Source: Tagaea sp. CACIAM 22H2
Lineage (GTDB): Bacteria > Pseudomonadota > Alphaproteobacteria > CACIAM-22H2
Length of the DNA stretch: 64,000 nt
Direction: 5' to 3'
Assembly: GCA_014444615.1 (NCBI GenBank)
Contig: PVXE01000011.1
Coordinates: 17,786 to 81,785, forward strand
Positions 1-8,910 of the stretch are shown one piece after another. The notes beneath the pieces are model-generated. The model made no database searches, was not told the DNA's origin, and was given only the letters and a program-made list of their open reading frames with translations. Position numbers and translations under genes: made by a program. Position 1 is the first letter of the stretch. Each line of letters starts with the position of its first letter.

Positions 1-489
1 ATAGCCGTCTTTCGCGCCGGGATCTTCCGGGTGGTGGTCGGTATGCGGGCCCGAATAATCGCCGGGCCCGTAGCGCAATGCTTGCCGGCCGAAGCCGCGC
101 GTCAGCTTGCGCCCCGCCAGCGCCTCGGCGAAATCGCGGAAGCTTGGTGACAGCAGCATCGCCTCAAGTCCCGTCACGCGCGCGGCGTCGCGCGCCTTGC
201 CGCGTGAGGCGTCGAGATCGGCCGTGCGCACGCGCACGGTCTTGGGCAGGCGTTCCTGATAATTGCGCGTCTGGTTGAGGATCGATTCGGGCGGGATCGT
301 CCGTTCCATCGGCTTCACGACCGGACCCAACGCGCGCTCCAATAACGCAAACGCCGCCTTGGCTTTGGCGGGCGCCAGCAAGTCGGGCCGCGCCAGAAAC
401 GGCTCGGCGCGCAATGTCAGTTTCCCGTCCAGCACGCGGCGGCCGACGGGGCTCAACATTTCACGGAATTCGGCGGGGAAACGATCCAT
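1..489 (-). CDS. 2OG-Fe(II) oxygenase-like protein, N-terminal part (runs off window)
   Basis: The gene reads leftward and leaves the window after 163 codons. Near the edge it has GPHTDHHPED, where H149-x-D151 fits the HxD iron-binding pair of the 2-oxoglutarate/Fe(II) dioxygenase double-stranded beta-helix fold. The distal His and the 2OG-binding Arg would lie outside the window. It is soluble, with no signal peptide. The start is MDRFPAEF; a TATAGG hexamer sits 6 nt upstream of the ATG on this strand and there is no ribosome binding site, so the transcript may be leaderless. It is divergent from ubiD with 49 bp between the starts. The family call rests on one motif plus general similarity to small prolyl-hydroxylase-like proteins, and the substrate is unknown. 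Confidence 0.5.
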   Translation of the reverse strand, partial: MDRFPAEFREMLSPVGRRVLDGKLTLRAEPFLARPDLLAPAKAKAAFALLERALGPVVKPMERTIPPESILNQTRNYQERLPKTVRVRTADLDASRGKARDAARVTGLEAMLLSPSFRDFAEALAGRKLTRGFGRQALRYGPGDYSGPHTDHHPEDPGAKDGY

Positions 490-538
490 CCAGGCCCTAT
501 AGCAGAAACCGCCGGGCCCGCCCTATAGTCCCTGCGTC

Positions 539-2056
539 ATGCCCTACGCCTCGCTCCGCGACTTCATCCAACGCCTCGAAAACACCGGACGGCTCGTCCG
601 GGTCAAGGAACCGGTTTCGACCGTTCTGGAGATGACCGAGATCCAGACCCGGCTTCTGGCTGAGGGCGGACCGGCGGTGATTTTCGAGAAGCCGATCCGC
701 GCCGACGGCACGGTCTCGCCGATCCCTGTGCTGGTCAATCTTTTCGGCACGGTCGAGCGCGTCGCCTGGGGCATGGATCGCGAGCCGCATCAGCTCAAAG
801 AAGTCGGCGAGACGCTCGCCTTTCTGCGCCAGCCGCAGCCGCCCGAGGGCTGGCGCGAGGCGCTGGAACTCGTCCCCCTCGCCAAGACCGTGCTGGCAAT
901 GAAGCCCGGCACCAAGATGTTCGGCGCGGCGCCGTGCCAAGAGGTGGTGCTGACCGGCGATCAGATCGACCTCGCCCAATTGCCGATCCAAAGCTGCTGG
1001 CCGGGCGAACCCGCCCCACTGATCACGTGGCCGCTGGTCGTGACCAAGGGCCCGAGCGGGGCGCGCGAGGACAAGTTCAATCTCGGCATCTACCGCATGC
1101 AGGTGACGGGCAAGAACACGACGCTGATGCGCTGGCTCAAACATCGCGGCGGCGCGCAGCAGCATCAGCGCTGGGCGAAATCGGGCAAGCCGGAGCCCTT
1201 CCCCGCCGCCGTCGTGCTGGGGGCCGATCCCGGCACGATCCTGGCGGCCGTAACGCCCGTACCCGAAACGCTGAGCGAATATCAATTCGCCGGCCTGCTG
1301 CGCGGCAAGCGCGTCGAGCTCGTCGACTGCAAAACCGTGCCGCTGAAAGTGCCCGCCGAAGCCGAGATCGTGATCGAAGGTCATGTCAGCCTCGACGATT
1401 ACGGCGACGAAGGCCCGTACGGCGACCACACCGGCTATTATAATTCGGTCGAAAAATTTCCGGTGTTCACGGTCAGCGCCATTACGATGCGCCGCGATCC
1501 GATTTACCTCTCGACCTTCACCGGTCGCCCGCCGGACGAGCCCTCGGTGCTGGGCGAAGCGCTGAACGACGTGTTCGTGCCGCTGCTGCGCCAGCAATTC
1601 CCCGAGATCGTCGATTTCTGGCTGCCGCCCGAAGGCTGTTCCTATCGCATCGCCGTCGTGTCGATGAAGAAGGCCTATCCCGGCCACGCCAAGCGCGTGA
1701 TGATGGGCGTGTGGTCGTATTTGCGCCAATTCATGTACACGAAATGGGTGATCGTCGTGGACGACGACATCAACGCGCGCGACTGGAAGGATGTGATGTG
1801 GGCGATGTCCACGCGCATGGACCCCGCGCGCGACATTACCTTGGTCGAGGGCACGCCGATCGACTATCTGGATTTCGCCAGCCCCGAAAGCGGGTTGGGG
1901 TCCAAGATCGGTCTCGACGCGACCGATAAATGGCCGCCGGAAACCAAGCGCGAATGGGGCGTGAAGCTGCGCATGGACGACGCGACCGTCGCCAAGGTCG
2001 ACGCGATGTGGTCGAAGCTGGGCCTGCCCGGCAGCGGTAAGAAAATCTGGAAGTGA
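539..2056 (+). CDS. ubiD: UbiD-family prenylated-FMN decarboxylase (4-hydroxy-3-polyprenylbenzoate decarboxylase)
   Basis: This 505-residue protein matches classical UbiD (about 497 aa in E. coli), which uses prenylated FMN to decarboxylate polyprenyl-hydroxybenzoate in ubiquinone biosynthesis. The family signature [14 protein letters not shown] followed by [13 protein letters not shown] is near residue 180, and the C-terminal block [18 protein letters not shown] is also typical. It is soluble, with no signal peptide. The ATG at 539 has a TATAGT hexamer 9 nt upstream and no Shine-Dalgarno sequence. Its stop overlaps the GTG start of the next gene (GTGA), suggesting translational coupling. The flavin prenyltransferase ubiX is not in the window. 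A decarboxylase for another aromatic acid cannot be excluded, but the close match to the UbiD motif favours the quinone pathway. Confidence 0.9.
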   Translation: MPYASLRDFIQRLENTGRLVRVKEPVSTVLEMTEIQTRLLAEGGPAVIFEKPIRADGTVSPIPVLVNLFGTVERVAWGMDREPHQLKEVGETLAFLRQPQPPEGWREALELVPLAKTVLAMKPGTKMFGAAPCQEVVLTGDQIDLAQLPIQSCWPGEPAPLITWPLVVTKGPSGAREDKFNLGIYRMQVTGKNTTLMRWLKHRGGAQQHQRWAKSGKPEPFPAAVVLGADPGTILAAVTPVPETLSEYQFAGLLRGKRVELVDCKTVPLKVPAEAEIVIEGHVSLDDYGDEGPYGDHTGYYNSVEKFPVFTVSAITMRRDPIYLSTFTGRPPDEPSVLGEALNDVFVPLLRQQFPEIVDFWLPPEGCSYRIAVVSMKKAYPGHAKRVMMGVWSYLRQFMYTKWVIVVDDDINARDWKDVMWAMSTRMDPARDITLVEGTPIDYLDFASPESGLGSKIGLDATDKWPPETKREWGVKLRMDDATVAKVDAMWSKLGLPGSGKKIWK

Positions 2057-3006
2057 AAGTTGCGATCGCATTGCTGCTGTGGCTTTTCTGCGCGCCCGCC
2101 TTCGCCGAAGGGATCACGCGCGCAGCCCCGTCGATCGACGTGCAAGGCATCGTCGAGGGCGACGTGGCGCTCGCCGGCGGTTCGCTCTACGTCGAGGCCG
2201 AGATCGCGGGCGATCTGGTGCTCGCGGGCGGTGCTATCGGCGTGGGTGCGGCCACCAAGGTTTCGCGCAACGCCTATATCATCGGGCACACGCTGTCGGT
2301 CGCGGGCGATTACGCGCAGCGCGTGTGGCTGACCGGCGACGCGGTGGTCGCGGATCTCGCCGCGCGCGGCGACGTGAAGATCGCCGCGTCGGGCCCCGTG
2401 CGCCTCGGCCCCCACACCAAGATCGGCGGCACGTTGACCATCTGGTCGCCCGAGCCGCCGATCGTGGATGCGACGGCGCAGATCGCGGGCGGCATCGTCC
2501 ATAACCCCGGCTCGATCGCCGACGCGCTGGAAGCGCTGATGGGCGTCGTCGGCCGGATCTTGCGCTGGGTGTTCTGGTTCGCCATCGGCTTCGTAGCGCT
2601 CGGCTTGGCCTTGCTCGCCCCCGGCTTCACGCACGCCTGCGCCGCGACGATCCGCGCCCAACCCTTCGCCGCCTTGTTCTGGGGGATCGGGCTTGGCGTG
2701 GGCGTGCCCCTCGTCGCGTTGCTGGCCGGATTCACGCTGGTCGGCCTGCCGCTGGCCGCCACGCTGATCTTGATGCTGATCTGCGCGGCCGGTCTGGGCT
2801 TCCTGATTTCGGGCGCCGCCTTGGGCGGACTGATCGCGAGCGGGCCGAGCCGCCTGCGCTTGCTGCTTGCTTTGGCGATCGGGCTTGCGGCCTTGCTCGC
2901 TTCAAGCCATATCCCGATGGCGGGCGGCTGGATCGTCGCCCTCGCCTATTTGCTCGGCCTGGGCGCCTTCGCCCGGGAAACCACGCGAAGGATGCGCGCC
3001 CCATGA
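2053..3006 (+). CDS. Exported bactofilin-like (polymer-forming) repeat protein with C-terminal membrane segments
   Basis: The 317-residue protein starts at a GTG that overlaps the ubiD stop. Residues 1-18 form a signal peptide ending in AFA. Residues 25-160 carry short Gly/Val-rich repeats ([26 protein letters not shown]) typical of the beta-helical bactofilin or polymer-forming cytoskeletal family. Residues from about 170 to the end hold four or five hydrophobic helices. The layout suggests an exported or membrane-tethered beta-helix rather than a cytosolic bactofilin. It is followed by pmbA with an ATGA overlap, so ubiD, this gene and pmbA form one operon. No specific function can be assigned. 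Confidence 0.65.
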   Translation: MKVAIALLLWLFCAPAFAEGITRAAPSIDVQGIVEGDVALAGGSLYVEAEIAGDLVLAGGAIGVGAATKVSRNAYIIGHTLSVAGDYAQRVWLTGDAVVADLAARGDVKIAASGPVRLGPHTKIGGTLTIWSPEPPIVDATAQIAGGIVHNPGSIADALEALMGVVGRILRWVFWFAIGFVALGLALLAPGFTHACAATIRAQPFAALFWGIGLGVGVPLVALLAGFTLVGLPLAATLILMLICAAGLGFLISGAALGGLIASGPSRLRLLLALAIGLAALLASSHIPMAGGWIVALAYLLGLGAFARETTRRMRAP

Positions 3007-4346
3007 CCGCGACCGTTTCGACCCTCGATCTGCTGTCCGATCTCGTCGCCAAGGCGAAGCGCGCGGGCGCCGATGCCGCCGACGCGGTGTTCGTCGAAGG
3101 CGTGTCGGTCAGCCATGCGCGCCGGTTGGGCAAGCTCGAGAAGCTCGAACGCGCCGAAGGCCACGACATGGGCTTGCGCGTGTTCGTGGGCAAGCGCCAG
3201 GCGGTGGTGTCGTCCAACGACCGTTCGCCCAAAGCGCTCGACGCCCTCGTCGAACGCGCGATCGCAATGGCCAAAGCTGGCCTCGAAGATCCCTATTGCG
3301 GTCTCGCCGATCCGGCCGACATCGCCAAATCGCTGCCCGATCTCGATCTGGTCGATCCGGTCGAGCCCTCGGCCGAAACGCTGATGGAACGCGCGCGCGC
3401 CGCCGAGGAAGCCGCGATGGCGGTGAAGGGCGTCACCAATTCCGAAGGGGCGGACGCGAGCTGGGGGACGACGCGCGTGGCGCTCGCCGCGTCCAACGGC
3501 TTCGCCGCCGAATATGGCCGCAGCTCGCATTCGGTGTCCGTCGCCGTGATCGCGGGCGAGGGCACCTCGATGGAGCGCGACTACGATTGGTCGTCCGCCG
3601 TGCATGGCGCCGATCTCGACGACGCGGCCAAGGTCGGCCGCGAAGCGGGGATGCGCGCGGTCCGCCGCCTCAACCCGCAGAAGATCGAAACGACGAAATT
3701 GCCGATCGTGCTCGACCCGCGCGTGTCGAACAGCATCGTCCGGCATCTGACCAGCGCCATCAACGGCGCGTCGATCGCGCGCGGCACGAGTTACCTTAAA
3801 AACAAGATGGGCGAGATCGTCTTCGCGCCCGGCATCACCATCGTCGAAGATCCGTTTCGCAAGCGGGGCCTCGCGTCCAAGCCCGTCGACGGCGAAGGCA
3901 TCGCGCCCCAGCGCCGCGCGATCATCGACAAGGGCCGTCTGACGACCTGGATTCTGGATTTGCGTTCCTCGCGCCAGCTCGGCCTCAAATCCACCGGCCA
4001 TGCCGCGCGCGGCACGACCTCGCCGCCCAGCCCCGCCGCGACCAACGTCTATATGGAAGCGGGCACGATCAAACGCGGCGCGATGATCAAGGACATCAAG
4101 CGCGGCTTGTACGTGTCCGAATTCATCGGCATGGGCGTGAACGGCGTCACCGGCGATTACAGCCGCGGCGCCGCGGGTTACATGATCGAAGACGGCGAGC
4201 TGACTTTCCCCGTGTCGGAAGTCACGGTCGCAGGCAATCTGATCGAGATTTTCAAGAACCTGACGCCCGCCGACGATCTCGTCTTCCGCCATGGCACCGA
4301 TGCGCCGACGTTGCGCATCGATGGCTGCACGATCGCCGGGCGCTAA
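3003..4346 (+). CDS. pmbA: TldD/PmbA-family metalloprotease subunit (PmbA/TldE)
   Basis: This 447-residue protein has the full-length TldD/PmbA fold, with blocks such as TSRHSVSVAVIAGEG-type residues near 180 and VNGVTGDYSRGAAGYMIEDG near 380, the latter diagnostic of the family. It has no HExxxH zinc motif, so it is the PmbA/TldE-type subunit that normally pairs with TldD to form a protease acting on modified peptides and unfolded proteins. TldD is not in the window. The start overlaps the preceding stop (ATGA). The gene ends in a 4-bp overlap with the convergent lipid kinase (CTAA at 4343-4346). Confidence 0.88.
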   Translation: MTATVSTLDLLSDLVAKAKRAGADAADAVFVEGVSVSHARRLGKLEKLERAEGHDMGLRVFVGKRQAVVSSNDRSPKALDALVERAIAMAKAGLEDPYCGLADPADIAKSLPDLDLVDPVEPSAETLMERARAAEEAAMAVKGVTNSEGADASWGTTRVALAASNGFAAEYGRSSHSVSVAVIAGEGTSMERDYDWSSAVHGADLDDAAKVGREAGMRAVRRLNPQKIETTKLPIVLDPRVSNSIVRHLTSAINGASIARGTSYLKNKMGEIVFAPGITIVEDPFRKRGLASKPVDGEGIAPQRRAIIDKGRLTTWILDLRSSRQLGLKSTGHAARGTTSPPSPAATNVYMEAGTIKRGAMIKDIKRGLYVSEFIGMGVNGVTGDYSRGAAGYMIEDGELTFPVSEVTVAGNLIEIFKNLTPADDLVFRHGTDAPTLRIDGCTIAGR

Positions 4347-5236
4347 GCCGGGCCCACCAGCCGCGCGGCGCGGGGCTTCGCCTCGAAGCGTGCCGGCAGA
4401 TGGGCGAGGATATCGCCGTCGGCCTGCACGGGCTCGCCCGCCGGCCCGTCGATCTCCACCACGCGCGCGGGCAGGATCGTGACGTCGGCCAGATACGGCA
4501 AGCGGCCCAGCGCCAGCGCCACGGCGTAGCGGATCGTCGCCAAACGCCCGGCGGCGCCGAACAGCACGACTTGGAATTCGGGGGTATCGAGCCGCGCATT
4601 CGGGGCCGCGACAAAGCGGCCGCCATAATAATGGCCGTTGCAAAGAATGACCGACGACGCGCGATGCGCCGCGCCGTCGATGCGCACGTCGTAGAAACGC
4701 GGCGCGAATTTGAAGAGCTGGCGCAAAGTTTCGATCACATAGGCGCCTTTGCCGATGGCGCGTTTGAGCTTCGTGTCGACGTCGCGCACGACATGCGCAT
4801 CGAACCCCACGCCCGCCATCATCGAAAAGCGCCGCCCGTTGACGAGGCCCAGCGTCACATCGCGCGGTTTGCCATCGACGATCGCGTCCGCCACGGCCTC
4901 GGCGCCCGCCGCCACGCCCAGCTCGTGCGCCAGCACGTTGGCCGTACCCAGCGGGATGACCGCGAGCGGCGGACCGTTTTCGGGCAGGCCGTTCAGCGCT
5001 TCGTTGATCGTGCCATCGCCGCCCGCCACGACGATGCGATCGGCGTCGGCGCCGCGCGCGAGATCTTCCGCGTCGCCGCGTTTTTTCGTGGGCTCGAGGC
5101 GGACCGAAAGCCCGCGCCGCTCCAGCGCTTCCAGCACGCGCGACAGAAACCGCCGCCGCCGGCGCCCGGCGATGGGATTGTAGACGACCAAAAGGCGTGA
5201 GGTTCTCGCGTCGAATGGCATTTTTATGACGATCAC
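4343..5236 (-). CDS. Diacylglycerol kinase family lipid kinase (YegS/DgkB-like)
   Basis: This 297-residue protein carries the diacylglycerol kinase catalytic domain: an N-terminal VVYNPIAGRRRR block, then VVAGGDGTINEALNGL near residue 75, the GGDGTxxE ATP-binding motif. Family members phosphorylate diacylglycerol, sphingosine-like lipids or phosphatidylglycerol at the inner membrane. I take the GTG at 5236 because a TAGAAA hexamer lies exactly 6 nt upstream, as for other likely leaderless genes here; an in-frame ATG at 5221 would remove five residues. It is divergent from a PlcP-like phosphoesterase gene, which suggests that it handles diacylglycerol released by that enzyme. The context inference is less certain than the family call. 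Confidence 0.85.
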   Translation of the reverse strand: MIVIKMPFDARTSRLLVVYNPIAGRRRRRFLSRVLEALERRGLSVRLEPTKKRGDAEDLARGADADRIVVAGGDGTINEALNGLPENGPPLAVIPLGTANVLAHELGVAAGAEAVADAIVDGKPRDVTLGLVNGRRFSMMAGVGFDAHVVRDVDTKLKRAIGKGAYVIETLRQLFKFAPRFYDVRIDGAAHRASSVILCNGHYYGGRFVAAPNARLDTPEFQVVLFGAAGRLATIRYAVALALGRLPYLADVTILPARVVEIDGPAGEPVQADGDILAHLPARFEAKPRAARLVGPA

Positions 5237-5344
5237 GCGAAGTTTCTAGAAATTATTCTCGCAACGGAAGATTCACTCGAAACGGTTACCACGAAGCCCT
5301 TATACGGACAAAAGGAAATCGCCGAATCGGCGCGGAGACGGGCA

Positions 5345-6208
5345 GTGGACAAGTTTGTGGATCATCGTGCCGGAGCCATCGCGATGCGCGCACCCGACGG
5401 ACTTGGCGGCGGCGGCGATGGCGGCAACGACGTCAAACGCTGGCGCACGATCTTCCTCTCCGACATCCATCTCGGCACGCCGGGTTGCAAGGCGGAGTTC
5501 CTGCTCGACTTCCTCAAGCACAACGAATCCGACAAGCTCTATCTCGTCGGCGACATCGTCGACGGCTGGCGTTTGAAGCGCGGCTGGTACTGGCCGCAAG
5601 CGCATAACGACGTGGTGCAGAAGGTGCTGCGCAAAGCGCGCAAGGGAACGGAAGTGATCTACGTTCCCGGCAACCACGACGAAGCTTTGCGCGACTATCT
5701 CGACCACCATCTGGGCGGCATCTTCATCGCGGGCGAAGCCACGCACGACACCGCCGACGGCAAGCGCATGCTGGTCGTCCACGGCGACGCGTTCGACGGC
5801 GTCGTGCGCTACGCGCGCTGGCTCGCCTTCCTGGGCGACCACGCCTACAATTTCGCGCTCTGGACCAACGAGTGGTTCAACCGCGCGCGGCGCACCTTCG
5901 GCTTGCCCTATTGGTCGCTGTCGGCGTGGCTGAAAAACAAGGTCAAGAACGCGGTCAAATACATTTCGGATTTCGAGGAAGCCGTCGCCAACGAAGCCCA
6001 TCGCCGCGGCTTCGACGGCGTGATCTGCGGCCATATCCATAAGGCCGAAATCCGCCGGATCGGCGAAGCGCTTTACATGAACGACGGCGACTGGGTCGAA
6101 AGCTGCACGGCCCTGGTCGAGGATTGGGACGGCAGTTTCAAGATCGTCGACTGGGCGCATATCCGCAAACTCGACATGCTGGCGGCCCCGATGGGAGCCG
6201 CACGATGA
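5345..6208 (+). CDS. Metallophosphoesterase of the PlcP / LpxH-like family (possible phospholipase C for lipid remodelling)
   Basis: This 287-residue calcineurin-like phosphoesterase has DIH (D40, H42), GDIVDGW (D70, D73) and GNHDE (N110, H111), with later H residues in VVHGDAFDG and CGHIHKAE, so all metal ligands are present. This longer variant, with SDIHLGTPGCKAEFLLDFL, is usually named UDP-2,3-diacylglucosamine diphosphatase. Its relatives in rhizobia and marine alphaproteobacteria are PlcP, which removes phosphate head groups from phospholipids under phosphate limitation. Its neighbours, a lipid kinase and a coupled glycosyltransferase, favour the PlcP role. The start is GTG 5345 behind GGAG (5335 region); an internal ATG at 5384 is possible. 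The stop overlaps the next start (ATGA). Confidence 0.78.
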   Translation: MDKFVDHRAGAIAMRAPDGLGGGGDGGNDVKRWRTIFLSDIHLGTPGCKAEFLLDFLKHNESDKLYLVGDIVDGWRLKRGWYWPQAHNDVVQKVLRKARKGTEVIYVPGNHDEALRDYLDHHLGGIFIAGEATHDTADGKRMLVVHGDAFDGVVRYARWLAFLGDHAYNFALWTNEWFNRARRTFGLPYWSLSAWLKNKVKNAVKYISDFEEAVANEAHRRGFDGVICGHIHKAEIRRIGEALYMNDGDWVESCTALVEDWDGSFKIVDWAHIRKLDMLAAPMGAAR

Positions 6209-7236
6209 ACGCGGCTTCGCGCAATCTTCGCATCGTCATCGTCACCGACGCGTGGCGCCCGCAGGTGAACGGCGTGGTGCGCACGCTGACCGAAACCAAG
6301 AAGCAGCTGGAGCTGATGGGCCATGCGGTCGAGCTGATCGCGCCCGAGCGCTTCACGACCTTCCCCTGCCCGACCTATCCCGAGATCCGCCTGTCGCTGG
6401 CGGGATCGCGCAGCGTGGGCAAATTGCTCGACGCCTTCGCGCCCGACGCCGTGCATATCGCGACCGAAGGCCCGCTCGGCTGGGCGGCGCGCAAAGCGTG
6501 CTTGAAGCGCAACTTGCCCTTCACCACCGCCTATCACACGCGGTTCCCGGAATATGTCAACGCGCGCATCCATGCGCCGCTGTCGTGGAGCTATGCGGTG
6601 CTGCGCCGTTTTCACGGACCGGCCAGCCGCGTGATGGTGCCCACGCCGACGGTGAAGAAGGATCTCGAATCCTGGGGCTTCGACAATGTCGTGCTGTGGA
6701 CGCGCGGCGTCGATCTGGAGATTTTCAAACCCGGTCCGCGCGACCGTTTGCAAACGAAGCCGCCGATTTTCGTCTATGTCGGACGCGTGGCAGTCGAGAA
6801 GAACGTCGAAGCGTTTTTGAAACTCGACCTGCCGGGCTCAAAATGGGTCGTCGGCGAAGGCCCGGCGCTCGCGTCGTTGAAGGCCGCCTATCCCGATGCG
6901 AGCTTCCTGGGCGTGCTGCAACAGGCCGAGCTTGCGCGCGTTTACGCCGCCGCCGACGTGTTCGTCTTCCCGTCGAAAACCGACACGTTCGGATTGGTGC
7001 TGCTCGAAGCGATGGCCTGCGGCACGCCGGTCGCCGCCTATCCGGTCACCGGCCCGTTGGACGTGCTGGGCGATCGCCCGGCCGCGCAATCGGGCGGTGC
7101 GATGGACGAGGATCTGCGCGCGGCGTGCCTCAAGGCGCTGGAAATCCCGCGCGAGCGGGCGCTGGCCCATGCGCGCGACTATTCCTGGGCCGAGTGCGCG
7201 CGCCAATTCGCCGAGCATCTGCGCCCGCGCGGCTGA
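6205..7236 (+). CDS. GT4-type glycosyltransferase, probable diacylglycerol glycosyltransferase (Agt-like)
   Basis: The 343-residue protein starts at ATG 6205, overlapping the stop of the phosphoesterase gene. It has the two Rossmann halves of GT-B enzymes: IVTDAWRPQVNGVVRTL at the N-terminus (acceptor side), and FVYVGRVAVEKN plus FPSKTDTFGLVLLEAMACG (the E-x7-E nucleotide-sugar motif) in the C-terminal half. It resembles the alpha-mannosyl/glucosyl transferases that act on lipids. In alphaproteobacteria plcP is often followed by agt, which glycosylates the released diacylglycerol to make phosphorus-free glycolipids. The coupled arrangement here matches that pattern. The sugar donor cannot be read from sequence. 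Confidence 0.8.
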   Translation: MNAASRNLRIVIVTDAWRPQVNGVVRTLTETKKQLELMGHAVELIAPERFTTFPCPTYPEIRLSLAGSRSVGKLLDAFAPDAVHIATEGPLGWAARKACLKRNLPFTTAYHTRFPEYVNARIHAPLSWSYAVLRRFHGPASRVMVPTPTVKKDLESWGFDNVVLWTRGVDLEIFKPGPRDRLQTKPPIFVYVGRVAVEKNVEAFLKLDLPGSKWVVGEGPALASLKAAYPDASFLGVLQQAELARVYAAADVFVFPSKTDTFGLVLLEAMACGTPVAAYPVTGPLDVLGDRPAAQSGGAMDEDLRAACLKALEIPRERALAHARDYSWAECARQFAEHLRPRG

Positions 7237-7239
7237 CGC

Positions 7240-8337
7240 TTATCTGTCCTTCGCGTGCCAGAGCGTGAGATCGCCGCCGAGCCAAGTTTGGCCTTGCGGG
7301 CGCCGGTCGCCCAACGCGGTCAGGAATTCGGGCTTGTCGAATTCGCCCGCGTAAATCTCGACCCAGGCCATGTCGTAGAATTTCGAGAACGGCGTTTGCA
7401 CCTTGCCGCCGGTGCGCGCTTCAAATGGCGACGGATCGGCGTAACCGTCGAAGGTGCGTTTGGCGAGGCGGTGGAGCGGCCCATCCGCCGGCCCCGCCAG
7501 ATCGATCCCGTTGGGTCGTGCCAGGAACGCCGCCAATGCCAGCGGACCCAGCGTGAAGCTGTGATAATGCAGCGCCTTGACCCCGCGCAGGACTTCCAGC
7601 GGCAAGAAACCGTCCGCGTCGACCTGATCGAGCGTCAGCTTGATCCGCGATAGGCCCCAGCGCCAACTCGCCTCGTCACCGATGGCCAGCGCCAACGCCA
7701 TCGCGCAGATCCCGGCCCAGGTCGCGTGGTTGTTGAGCTGTATCGAAGGTGCGGGCCCGCGCCCCGGCGGCTTGCTGTAGGCCTCGCGCAAATGCGGCAA
7801 ATAGCGCGCGAACCAGTCGCGCACGCGGGCTTGCGTGGCCGCATCGTATTCGGGCGCGGTCGCGAGCTTGAGATGCGCCAGCGCCAGCGCGCAGAACATC
7901 CATTTGCGCTCGAACCCGCCTTGGGTGTTCGACTGGCCGAGCGTCGAATCCGCCTGCGCCATCGCATCGAGGGCAGCGGCGGCGCATGCGGCGTAGCGCC
8001 CGTCGACGGGATTGTGCCGCGCCCAACGATCCGCGCTGAGGGTGACGCCGCGCGTCACCGCCTCTATCGGCTTCACCAGTGCGTTGCGCTGTTCCAGCCG
8101 GTCGTGGTCGATGCGGCTATAGACCGGCGGATCGGAATAGAAATCCGGGACGACCAAATCGCGCGCGGGCGGGGGCATCGCCGGGCATTGCGCATTGGCT
8201 GGGCCTTTTACGCCCTTGCGCGCGCGCAAGGCGGCGGCGTCGTAGGGATTGATCAGGGCCGTCTGCGCGGCGGCCGGCGGGATCGCCAGCGTTGCGGCGG
8301 AAGCGGCGAGAAGCGTGCGGCGCGAGATCGGGCTCAT
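7240..8337 (-). CDS. Alginate lyase family protein (PL5-like poly-mannuronate lyase), exported
   Basis: This 364-residue protein begins MSPISRRTLLAASAA, a twin-arginine-like signal ending in PAAAQ, which predicts export of a folded enzyme. The alpha/alpha-barrel part contains IQLNNHATWAG near residue 195, corresponding to the NNHxxW core of AlgL-type mannuronate lyases, and YYSFT-like LHYHSFTLGPLALAAF further on. ATG 8337 is chosen because it begins the signal peptide and because TAGGCT lies 7 nt upstream with TTGTCG 17 nt before that. No alginate biosynthesis genes are present, so it may act as a periplasmic or scavenging polyuronate lyase. It ends 3 bp from the convergent glycosyltransferase gene. 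Confidence 0.72.
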   Translation of the reverse strand: MSPISRRTLLAASAATLAIPPAAAQTALINPYDAAALRARKGVKGPANAQCPAMPPPARDLVVPDFYSDPPVYSRIDHDRLEQRNALVKPIEAVTRGVTLSADRWARHNPVDGRYAACAAAALDAMAQADSTLGQSNTQGGFERKWMFCALALAHLKLATAPEYDAATQARVRDWFARYLPHLREAYSKPPGRGPAPSIQLNNHATWAGICAMALALAIGDEASWRWGLSRIKLTLDQVDADGFLPLEVLRGVKALHYHSFTLGPLALAAFLARPNGIDLAGPADGPLHRLAKRTFDGYADPSPFEARTGGKVQTPFSKFYDMAWVEIYAGEFDKPEFLTALGDRRPQGQTWLGGDLTLWHAKDR

Positions 8338-8344
8338 ACCCCGA

Positions 8345-8373
8345 AGCCTAGGCGGCGAATGTGACGCCGACAA
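8345..8373 (-). promoter_or_regulatory. Promoter of the alginate-lyase gene, predicted leaderless
   Basis: On the minus strand TTGTCG (8373-8368) and TAGGCT (8350-8345) are separated by exactly 17 bp. The start codon begins 8 nt after the -10 hexamer, so transcription would start at or next to the ATG. Confidence 0.45.
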
Positions 8374-8424
8374 GCGACGGGAATGCGGCACCCGGCATCT
8401 CCGTTGGAAAAGCGGGAGGTGCCC

Positions 8425-8685
8425 ATGAAACGCGCAAGAATTCTGGCCGCGATTCTGCTGGCGGGAACGGCCACCGCCGCGATGGCGCAGGACTTCGTCT
8501 TGCGCGACGCGAGTGGCCGACGGACGGGCACGATCGAATTTAAGGCGGGGGCGAGCAGCGGCGGCGACTATATCCGCCGCGACGCGTCGGGGCGCCGGAT
8601 CGAAACCTATGAAAGCGACGGGCGCGGCGGCTATGTCATCCGCGACGCGAGCGGACGGCGGACCGGCACGCTCGAAAAACGTTAG
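8425..8685 (+). CDS. Small secreted protein with three RDASGRR repeats
   Basis: This 86-residue protein starts at ATG 8425 behind GGGAGGT (8414-8420). Residues 1-21 form a clear signal peptide ending in AMA-Q. The 65-residue mature part is almost wholly three copies of an approximately 20-residue unit with the core RDASGRR (residues 26-32, 48-54 and 73-79), the first and last followed by TGT. I do not recognise a named family. The regular charged repeat suggests a beta-strand repeat or a short adhesive or matrix peptide. It shares a TTAG stop overlap with the convergent DUF1737 gene. Confidence 0.75.
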   Translation: MKRARILAAILLAGTATAAMAQDFVLRDASGRRTGTIEFKAGASSGGDYIRRDASGRRIETYESDGRGGYVIRDASGRRTGTLEKR

Positions 8686-8888
8686 AGATCGCCGAGCTTC
8701 ATCTCGGGCGAGTACTCGGCGTCCGGGACTTCTTTCATGATCGCCTGGCCGCAGACCACATGGCCCTTGGCGGCGTCGAAGGTCAGCGTCGGGCTGCCGT
8801 AGAGCTGCCAGCCCTCGTTCAACGCCTTGGTCACGCGGTGGCAGAAGGACGAATCGTCCTTCCCGGTCAGATAGCGATAGGCCTGCAT
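8682..8888 (-). CDS. DUF1737 domain protein
   Basis: This 68-residue protein matches DUF1737 over its whole length, with the characteristic YRYLTGKDDSSFCHRVTKAL and GWQLYGSPT. DUF1737 proteins are small cytosolic proteins of unknown role, common in proteobacteria. It has no signal peptide or membrane segment. It follows another small gene on the same strand by 22 bp, so the two probably share a transcript. Confidence 0.85.
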   Translation of the reverse strand: MQAYRYLTGKDDSSFCHRVTKALNEGWQLYGSPTLTFDAAKGHVVCGQAIMKEVPDAEYSPEMKLGDL

Positions 8889-8910
8889 ATGATCGGTGTC
8901 CCGGAAGCTG

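Noticed and set aside
5217..5234. Degenerate Pho-box-like repeat TCGTCAT-AAAA-ATGCCAT (minus strand) at the start of the lipid kinase gene
   Set aside because: Only 10 of 14 positions fit the repeat and it overlaps coding sequence, so it is too weak to claim phosphate control of the lipid set.
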